From Bacillota bacterium (GTDB taxonomy: Bacteria; Bacillota; DTU030; DUMP01), in contig JAAYHG010000242.1 in assembly GCA_012735455.1 (NCBI GenBank), positions 1 through 12,281 of the forward strand: a DNA stretch of 12,281 nucleotides, in the 5' to 3' direction. The notes beneath the pieces are model-generated. The model was not told the DNA's origin. It saw only the letters and a program-made list of their open reading frames with translations, and did no database searches. This document shows, piece by piece, positions 7,953 to 12,281 of this stretch; positions within the stretch are counted from its first letter, which is position 1; every line of letters starts with the position of its first letter. Position numbers and translations under genes: made by a program.

Positions 7953-8100
7953 CCGGCATTCACCTTCTAGTTGTGTTCACTAAGAGTTTCTCCGTACACC
8001 AACTGCTCTAGTCCTTAGCCCGCCCTGCTTCTAACCCTTCGCTCTATAGACATGTAACAACCGCCTTACTGAGGAAAAGGGGCGAGCCAACGCCGCCCCT
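7953..8100. other. rnfB-apbE intergenic region, the only sizeable gap
   Basis: 148 non-coding bases between rnfB and apbE. They hold the hairpin at 8071-8102, the apbE ribosome site at 7960-7966, and an imperfect inverted repeat (7969-7976 AGTTGTGT against 7996-8004 ACACCAACT, one bulged base) just ahead of that site. I looked for a sigma-A promoter toward apbE: a TATAGA-like hexamer exists (8043-8048 on the plus strand as TCTATA), but no good -35 lies 16-18 bases upstream. No riboswitch, T-box or tRNA was recognised. Confidence 0.6.
7960..7966 (-). promoter_or_regulatory. Ribosome binding site fixing the apbE GTG start
   Basis: AAGGTGA on the minus strand, 7 bases upstream of GTG at 7952. 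It selects GTG over the out-of-frame ATG at 7959. Confidence 0.7.
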
Positions 8101-8102
8101 TT
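8071..8102 (-). terminator. Hairpin terminator after rnfB
   Basis: On the minus strand the arms AAAGGGGCG (8094-8102) and CGCCCCTTT (8076-8084) pair perfectly over 9 bp around a 9-base loop, followed by T then CC (TTTTCCTC overall). The stem begins within the rnfB stop codon TAA (8101-8103). The U-tract is short, so this may attenuate transcription into apbE rather than stop it completely. Confidence 0.7.
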
Positions 8103-8919
8103 ACTTCGCACTCACTGCTACCCTGCCGGTAAGCTGTTCATTAATAATGATCTTTTGTGGACATTTCTCGGCACAGCGGCCGCAGTTGGTACACTTATCA
8201 TAATCAATACTGGCGATATTGTCTACCACGTGGATGGCATCAAACTCGCAGGTCTTTTCACAGATTCGGCAGGCGATGCAACCCACCTGGCAGGTCTGAC
8301 GAACTTCCCGGCCTGGAGCTTTGGAACTGCAGGCTACGTAGACCTTGGACCTCTCTGGTATCAGTGTCATAAGACCTTTAGGACAAGCCTCCACGCAGAT
8401 CCCGCAGCCTGTGCATTTCTCAGCATCCACCACTGGCAGACCGTTCTCGGCCAGGCTTAGAGCACCGAAGGGACACGCCCGGACACAATTACCCAGGCCT
8501 ACGCATCCAAAGGTACAAGCCTTGCCACCTGAGGCGAAGGCAGTTGCACTGCGGCAGTCTTGTAGTCCTTCGTACTTGGCGCGCTGAACGGCTACACCGT
8601 AACCACCATTACAGAGCAGGTGAGCGATCTTTCGTTCCTCGCCACCATCTGCTTGCACGCCCATAATTGCAGCGATTTCCTCCGCAACAGGAGCACCACC
8701 TACTAAACAGGCAGCCACAGGTGCCTCTCCCTTGGCAATTGCCTCCGCTAAGCCGCTACAACCTGGAAAACCGCAGGCACCACAGTTGGCACCTGGCAGC
8801 ACCTCGCTGATTTTTTCAGCCCTGGGATCCTTCTCCACGGCAAACTTGCGGGCCGCCACACCAAGCAGCACGGCAAAGAGGAGACCGAGACCGCCCAGGC
8901 TAACCATTGCTTCTATCAT
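8101..8919 (-). CDS. rnfB: Electron transport complex subunit RnfB (multi-cluster iron-sulfur protein)
   Basis: Cytoplasm-facing subunit that takes electrons from reduced ferredoxin and passes them into the membrane part of Rnf. It has 272 residues: an N-terminal membrane helix (about 4-23), then the RnfB/NqrB-like [4Fe-4S] site CGACGFPGC (Cys46, 49, 54, with Cys71). Four further cysteine groups follow: 135/139/145/149, 169/172/175/179, 210/214/217/220/224 and 243/246/249/253. Extra cysteines at 103, 122 and 197 may be structural or hold another cluster. This ferredoxin-like C-terminus is typical of clostridial RnfB; proteobacterial RnfB is shorter. The ATG at 8919 follows AGGGGTGAAAGAGAC, 18 bases after the rnfA stop. 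It is the last gene of the rnf cluster, followed immediately by a hairpin. Confidence 0.97.
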   Translation of the reverse strand: MIEAMVSLGGLGLLFAVLLGVAARKFAVEKDPRAEKISEVLPGANCGACGFPGCSGLAEAIAKGEAPVAACLVGGAPVAEEIAAIMGVQADGGEERKIAHLLCNGGYGVAVQRAKYEGLQDCRSATAFASGGKACTFGCVGLGNCVRACPFGALSLAENGLPVVDAEKCTGCGICVEACPKGLMTLIPERSKVYVACSSKAPGREVRQTCQVGCIACRICEKTCEFDAIHVVDNIASIDYDKCTNCGRCAEKCPQKIIINEQLTGRVAVSAK

Positions 8920-8937
8920 GTCTCTTTCACCCCTAAA

Positions 8938-9525
8938 CTAAAAGAGAATACCGCGGAAAAGACCTTGGAAACCAAAGAAAGCAATTGACATGAGTCCTGT
9001 AGAGACCAAGGCAATAGGGAAGCCCTGCATGCTGGCCGGAATGTCATTGAAAACCCAACGTTCCCTGATGCCGGCAAAGAGAAGGATGGCCAGGGTCCAC
9101 CCCAACGCGCTAGCTGTACCATTTACCACTGCTGCGAGGAAGCCGTAATCCTCTGTTACATTGAGAATAGCCACACCCAAAACAGCACAGTTAGTAGTAA
9201 TGAGAGGCAGGTAGATGCCCAGAGCTTGGTACAACTCCGGGCTTACCTTCATGATAACCATCTCAACGAACTGCACCAGCGAAGCGATGACAAGGATAAA
9301 AGCCACTGTCTGCATGTACTCCAGTTCCAACGGCACGAGGATAAAGTGCTGGATAAGCCAGGTCACCGCCGAGGCTAGAGCCATGACGAAGACAACGGCC
9401 ATCCCCATACCGGAGGCAGTCTCAATCTGTTTTGACACACCTAGAAAGGGACAAAGGCCCAGGAAACGGCTAAAGATATAGTTGTTAATAAAAATGCCAC
9501 CAACGATAATCGCAATAAACTCCAT
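8938..9525 (-). CDS. rnfA: Electron transport complex subunit RnfA
   Basis: A 195-residue integral membrane subunit with six predicted helices, paralogous to RnfE and arranged in opposite topology in the complex. It carries the two conserved cysteine sites, LGLCP (Cys25) and TTNCAV (Cys113). By homology with NqrE/NqrD, these together with the RnfE cysteines hold an iron-sulfur centre in the middle of the membrane. Further family signatures are NNYIFSRFLG at the N-terminus and LYQALGIYLPLI before Cys113. The ATG at 9525 has an excellent Shine-Dalgarno (AGGAGG, 7 bases upstream) overlapping the rnfE stop codon region; the gap to rnfE is 11 bases. Length and sequence are normal, with nothing unusual in this subunit. 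Confidence 0.97.
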   Translation of the reverse strand: MEFIAIIVGGIFINNYIFSRFLGLCPFLGVSKQIETASGMGMAVVFVMALASAVTWLIQHFILVPLELEYMQTVAFILVIASLVQFVEMVIMKVSPELYQALGIYLPLITTNCAVLGVAILNVTEDYGFLAAVVNGTASALGWTLAILLFAGIRERWVFNDIPASMQGFPIALVSTGLMSIAFFGFQGLFRGILF

Positions 9526-9536
9526 GCCTATCCCTC

Positions 9537-10193
9537 CTAACCCTCAAGCTTCTGCCCGGCCGAGCCTGAGGACTGCGACTTGGAGCCCATAGGACGATTA
9601 GACAGTCGTGCAGTAATAAGGTTCATAGCTCCCAAGAGGAACCCAAGGCTGACAAATGCTCCGGGGGGTAGAATCATAACAACAGCTGGCTCGAAACCTT
9701 CCGGCATCACTGGAAGGCCAAACCAGGTCCCGGCGCCGAGAATCTCGCGGATACTAGCCAGAATAATAAGCGCCAGCGTAAAACCTGTCCCCATCCCCAA
9801 GCCATCCATGATGGACAGCGGCACTGTGTTCCTCGAGGCAACGGCCTCTGCACGACCAAGAATGATACAGTTGACCACAATAAGCGGAATAAACAAACCC
9901 AGGGTAGCATGAATATCAGGCTGGAAAGCTGCCAACACCAAATCCGCAATGGTTGTGAAAGTGGCGATAACAACAATAAAAAAGGGAATGCGCACCTGCG
10001 CTGGCGTAACATTACGCAGAAGGGATATCAAAATATTGGATGCTGTTAGTACGAAAATTACAGCTACGCCCATCCAAAAACCATTGACAACAGCTGTAGT
10101 TACCGCCAGCACCGGACACATGCCAATTACCAAGCGTAAGGTCGGGTTTTCGTTTATGACACCATTGAAAAAGGTACTCACCATTCTACCCAT
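9537..10193 (-). CDS. rnfE: Electron transport complex subunit RnfE
   Basis: A 218-residue membrane subunit, partner of RnfA. Family signatures: VINENPTLRLVIGMCP (Cys26), TPAQVRIPFFIVVIA (63-77), LFIPLIVVNCIILGRAEA (Cys109) and MDGLGMGTGFTLAL (129-142). About six helices are predicted. The final 25 residues form a polar Ser/Gly/Lys tail (SNRPMGSKSQSSGSAGQ) beyond the usual end of RnfE. Start choice: AGGAGGAG (10202-10209) lies 8 bases before the ATG at 10193; the GTG at 10214 overlaps the rnfD stop and has no site of its own, and the ATG at 10184 is less well placed. The key oddity is that rnfD ends only 17 bases upstream, where rnfG normally lies. Confidence 0.96.
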   Translation of the reverse strand: MGRMVSTFFNGVINENPTLRLVIGMCPVLAVTTAVVNGFWMGVAVIFVLTASNILISLLRNVTPAQVRIPFFIVVIATFTTIADLVLAAFQPDIHATLGLFIPLIVVNCIILGRAEAVASRNTVPLSIMDGLGMGTGFTLALIILASIREILGAGTWFGLPVMPEGFEPAVVMILPPGAFVSLGFLLGAMNLITARLSNRPMGSKSQSSGSAGQKLEG

Positions 10194-10201
10194 AACCCTT
10201 A

Positions 10202-10209
10202 CTCCTCCT
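10202..10209 (-). promoter_or_regulatory. Ribosome binding site fixing the rnfE start
   Basis: AGGAGGAG on the minus strand, right after the rnfD stop codon (10211-10213) and 8 bases before ATG 10193. It shows that rnfE follows rnfD directly as a working junction, with no residual rnfG sequence between them. Confidence 0.7.
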
Positions 10210-10210
10210 C

Positions 10211-11188
10211 TCACACACGCGCGCGGGCAGTACCGTACACCCGCGGCTGCGTCCAGCGGGCAAGGAAAGGCACAACTAGGTTCATCAAGAGAATTGAGTA
10301 GGACACACCCTCGGGGTATCCGCCCCAGAGGCGAATCAAGACTGTGATGAACCCACAGCCGATCCCGAAAATTAGCCTGCCTCTTGAAGTGATGGGTGAG
10401 GTAACGTAGTCCGTTGCCATAAAAAAGGCACCTAGGATAAGTCCGCCCGCCAAAACATGGTAAAGCGGGTCACCGGTGAAGAGTCCGTCTCTACCACCAA
10501 ACATCCAGGTTAGGAGAGCCACAGTACCTATAAACCCGGCAGGAATACGCCAGTCAATTACCTTTTGCCACAGAAGATAAGCTGCCCCGACCAGCAGCGC
10601 CAAGGCTGAAGTCTCACCCAGGACACCGCTCACATTGCCAATGAAAAGATCCAGATAAGTCGGCAATGTGCCTGAAGCCGTTCCATCGAGGATGGCCAGC
10701 GGTGTGGCGCCAGTCATCGTGTCTAGCGGAAGTGGCAGTTGGCCGGTCATGTGCGTGGGCCAAGCCGCCAAGAGAAAGGCACGTGACGCTAAAGCCGGGT
10801 TGACAAAGTTAGCCCCTAGCCCACCAAAGACCTGTTTCACCACAGCGATGGCAAAGGCAGAACCTACCGCTACCATCCACCAGGGCGCATTGGCCGGAAC
10901 GTTAAAAGCCAGCAACAACCCAGTAAGTGCAGCACTGCCATCGGCAATAGTCACTTCCCTACTCAGACTTTTTTCCACCAAGGCCTCTGTCAGTACCGCA
11001 GTCACCACGCCGGTGATAATAAGACACAGGGAACGCATACCAAAGAAGTATACGCTTACAGCTGTGGCTGGCAGGAGGGCAATGATTACCTGCCACATCA
11101 GCCTATCCACCGTCTCCCCCGCACGAATATGCGGGGAAGAAGCAACAACCAATTTCTCCAGGCTGGGCATAGCCTTCTTTTCCTCCAT
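10211..11188 (-). CDS. rnfD: Electron transport complex subunit RnfD (flavinylated membrane subunit)
   Basis: A 325-residue polytopic subunit, homologous to NqrB, that carries covalent FMN and takes part in ion translocation. About nine or ten helices are predicted. The ApbE target motif Dxx(S/T)GAT is present as DTMTGAT (156-162), making Thr162 the predicted FMN attachment site. Other family signatures: SPHIRAGETVDRLMWQVIIALLP at the N-terminus, GGLGANFVNPALASRAFL (122-139), FFMATDYVTSPIT and GGYPEGVSYSILLMN near the end. Start choice: the ATG at 11188 has a G-rich site (GGGGGG, 8 bases upstream) and lies 13 bases after the rnfC stop; a TTG at 11224 would overlap rnfC and gives a non-conserved leader. 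The stop is followed at once by the rnfE ribosome site. Confidence 0.96.
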   Translation of the reverse strand: MEEKKAMPSLEKLVVASSPHIRAGETVDRLMWQVIIALLPATAVSVYFFGMRSLCLIITGVVTAVLTEALVEKSLSREVTIADGSAALTGLLLAFNVPANAPWWMVAVGSAFAIAVVKQVFGGLGANFVNPALASRAFLLAAWPTHMTGQLPLPLDTMTGATPLAILDGTASGTLPTYLDLFIGNVSGVLGETSALALLVGAAYLLWQKVIDWRIPAGFIGTVALLTWMFGGRDGLFTGDPLYHVLAGGLILGAFFMATDYVTSPITSRGRLIFGIGCGFITVLIRLWGGYPEGVSYSILLMNLVVPFLARWTQPRVYGTARARV

Positions 11189-11201
11189 TCCCCTATCCCC
11201 C

Positions 11202-12281
11202 CTACTTGCGGCGCCGCCGCGCAATAACCTCGGCCTTGCCCAAACGCAAGGCCGGTACTAGGTGCCGTTTGGACGGGCAGGCGTAAGCACAGGACCCGCA
11301 CTCGATACAATCGACAATGTGGTGCTCCTCGGCCCGGTCCCACATTTCCTTGCGGCTGAACTGGTCAAGGAAGGTCGGCACCAGTCCGATGGGACAGGCG
11401 TCCACACAGCGGCCACAGCGAATACAAGGCTTCTCCGGCGGTATTTCCGCCTCAGTCGGAGTGAGCACCAAAATACCAGAAGTACCCTTGATCACCGGCA
11501 CTTCCGCAGAGGGAAGAGCGACACCCATCATAGGCCCACCGGAGATCAGCTTGCCTACTTCTCCTTCGAGGCCACACTGGAGCAGTAGCTCACTGAAGAG
11601 AGTACCTATCCTCACCCTCAGGTTGGCAGGGTTCATTAGCGCTGCCCCGCCTGTCACTGTTACCACACGCTCCACTAAGGGACGCCCTGTCAAGATCGCA
11701 GTGGCCAGCGCATGAGTTGTCCCAACATTCTGCACCAGTGCCCCTGCGTCTACCGGCAGGCCACCCGAGGGGACCTGACGACCGCGTACAGCTTCGATGA
11801 GCTGTTTTTCACTACCTTGCGGGTATTTACAGACAAGCTTAACCACCTCAATACGGTCGTCACCGGAGGCAGCAGCCTGAAGCGCCGCTATGGCATCCGG
11901 TTTGTTGCTCTCGATTCCAATAAAGCCGTGATCAGCACCTGTCACCTTGAGCCAGGCCTGAAGCCCCAAGACTATCTTTTCTGGCTCTTCCACCATAAGC
12001 CTGTGATCACAGGTGAGAAAGGGCTCGCACTCAGCTCCGTTGATGATTACCGCATCAAAGGCCTTCCCCGGTGGCGGCGAAACCTTCACGTGGGTCGGAA
12101 ACATAGCCCCACCCATACCCACAAGGCCTGCCTCGCGGATCACTGCCTTAAGGTCATCTCCGGTCATGACCTCAAGGTCTTGTGCTTCTGTCTCCACCCA
12201 AGTGTCAGCACCATCGGATTCAATTACAACACAAGGCACCTCACGGCCGGTGGGGATCAACCGTGTTTCTATACCCACAAC
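11202..12281 (-). CDS. rnfC: Electron transport complex subunit RnfC (NADH-binding), 5' end outside window
   Basis: Peripheral cytoplasmic subunit that binds NAD(H) and FMN and exchanges electrons with RnfD and RnfB. About 360 residues are visible; the frame stays open to the window edge. A GTG at 12278 is internal, because RnfC normally has about 80 more residues (a barrel-sandwich domain) ahead of the visible ETRLIPTGREVPCVVIE segment. Visible motifs, numbered from that GTG: GLVGMGGAMFPTHVK (51-65, Gly-rich nucleotide binding), NGAECEP (80-86), and two [4Fe-4S] sites CIRCGRCVDACP (Cys285/288/291/295) and CIECGSCAYACP (Cys324/327/330/334). The protein ends 24 residues after the second site in a basic RRRRK tail, without the long Ala-rich C-terminus of proteobacterial RnfC. 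It is the first rnf gene seen and probably the first of its operon. Confidence 0.96.
   Translation of the reverse strand, partial: VVGIETRLIPTGREVPCVVIESDGADTWVETEAQDLEVMTGDDLKAVIREAGLVGMGGAMFPTHVKVSPPPGKAFDAVIINGAECEPFLTCDHRLMVEEPEKIVLGLQAWLKVTGADHGFIGIESNKPDAIAALQAAASGDDRIEVVKLVCKYPQGSEKQLIEAVRGRQVPSGGLPVDAGALVQNVGTTHALATAILTGRPLVERVVTVTGGAALMNPANLRVRIGTLFSELLLQCGLEGEVGKLISGGPMMGVALPSAEVPVIKGTSGILVLTPTEAEIPPEKPCIRCGRCVDACPIGLVPTFLDQFSRKEMWDRAEEHHIVDCIECGSCAYACPSKRHLVPALRLGKAEVIARRRRK

Noticed and set aside
8040..8070. Possible promoter for apbE around TATAGA (minus strand)
   Set aside because: The -10-like hexamer has no acceptable -35 at 16-18 bases, so I do not call a promoter.
9707..10012. 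101-codon minus-strand frame inside rnfE
   Set aside because: Same strand but a different frame from rnfE, with Leu/Trp-rich content. No ribosome site stands out and the rnfE frame is fully conserved.
10668..11261. 197-codon open frame on the plus strand
   Set aside because: Antisense to rnfD and the end of rnfC. Its low-complexity Ala/Thr/Pro content reflects the reverse of membrane-protein codons.
1..12281. CRISPR arrays, tRNA or rRNA genes, insertion sequences, phage genes
   Set aside because: No direct-repeat arrays, transposase motifs, long terminal inverted repeats or recognisable RNA genes were seen; nearly all of the sequence is taken up by the conserved minus-strand genes.

Overview
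The window looks like the chromosome of an anaerobic, rod-shaped Firmicute of class Clostridia. The basis is the gene content and order (an Rnf complex next to apbE, a NusG-domain-II protein, a Gx-family membrane protein, DUF4321, maf, radC, mreBCD and a class B PBP), strong Shine-Dalgarno sites, frequent GTG/TTG codons near starts, and mid-range GC. I cannot name a species from the sequence. Every gene I can support lies on the minus strand, so transcription runs from high to low coordinates. Coding is almost gapless: the only sizeable gap is about 150 bases at 7953-8100.

Layout in transcription order. (1) Window end to 8101: rnfC (5' end outside the window), rnfD, rnfE, rnfA, rnfB, encoding a membrane ferredoxin:NAD+ oxidoreductase that couples electron transfer to ion pumping. 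The usual order is rnfCDGEAB. Here rnfG is missing: rnfD and rnfE are 17 bases apart. A hairpin that begins inside the rnfB stop codon probably ends or attenuates this transcript. (2) 7952-5647: apbE (lipoprotein flavin transferase), a membrane-anchored NusG-domain-II protein, a Gx-family (Hpre_diP_synt_I) membrane protein and a two-helix DUF4321 protein. (3) 5628-4287: maf (nucleotide pyrophosphatase) and radC, with overlapping coding regions. (4) 4258 to the window start: mreB, mreC, mreD and a PBP2-type transpeptidase (3' end outside the window), the core of the rod-shape elongation machinery.

How the genes fit together. ApbE attaches FMN to threonine in exported or membrane proteins. RnfD carries a matching motif (DTMTGAT), so ApbE probably matures the Rnf complex encoded just upstream. 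The apbE / NusG-II / Gx trio also resembles the fmnB / eetA / eetB genes of Gram-positive flavin-based extracellular electron transfer. Together with the absent rnfG, this is the most interesting part of the window: either rnfG lies elsewhere in the genome, or this is a variant Rnf whose extracytoplasmic flavin step is done by another protein. The shape and division genes are ordinary and well conserved.
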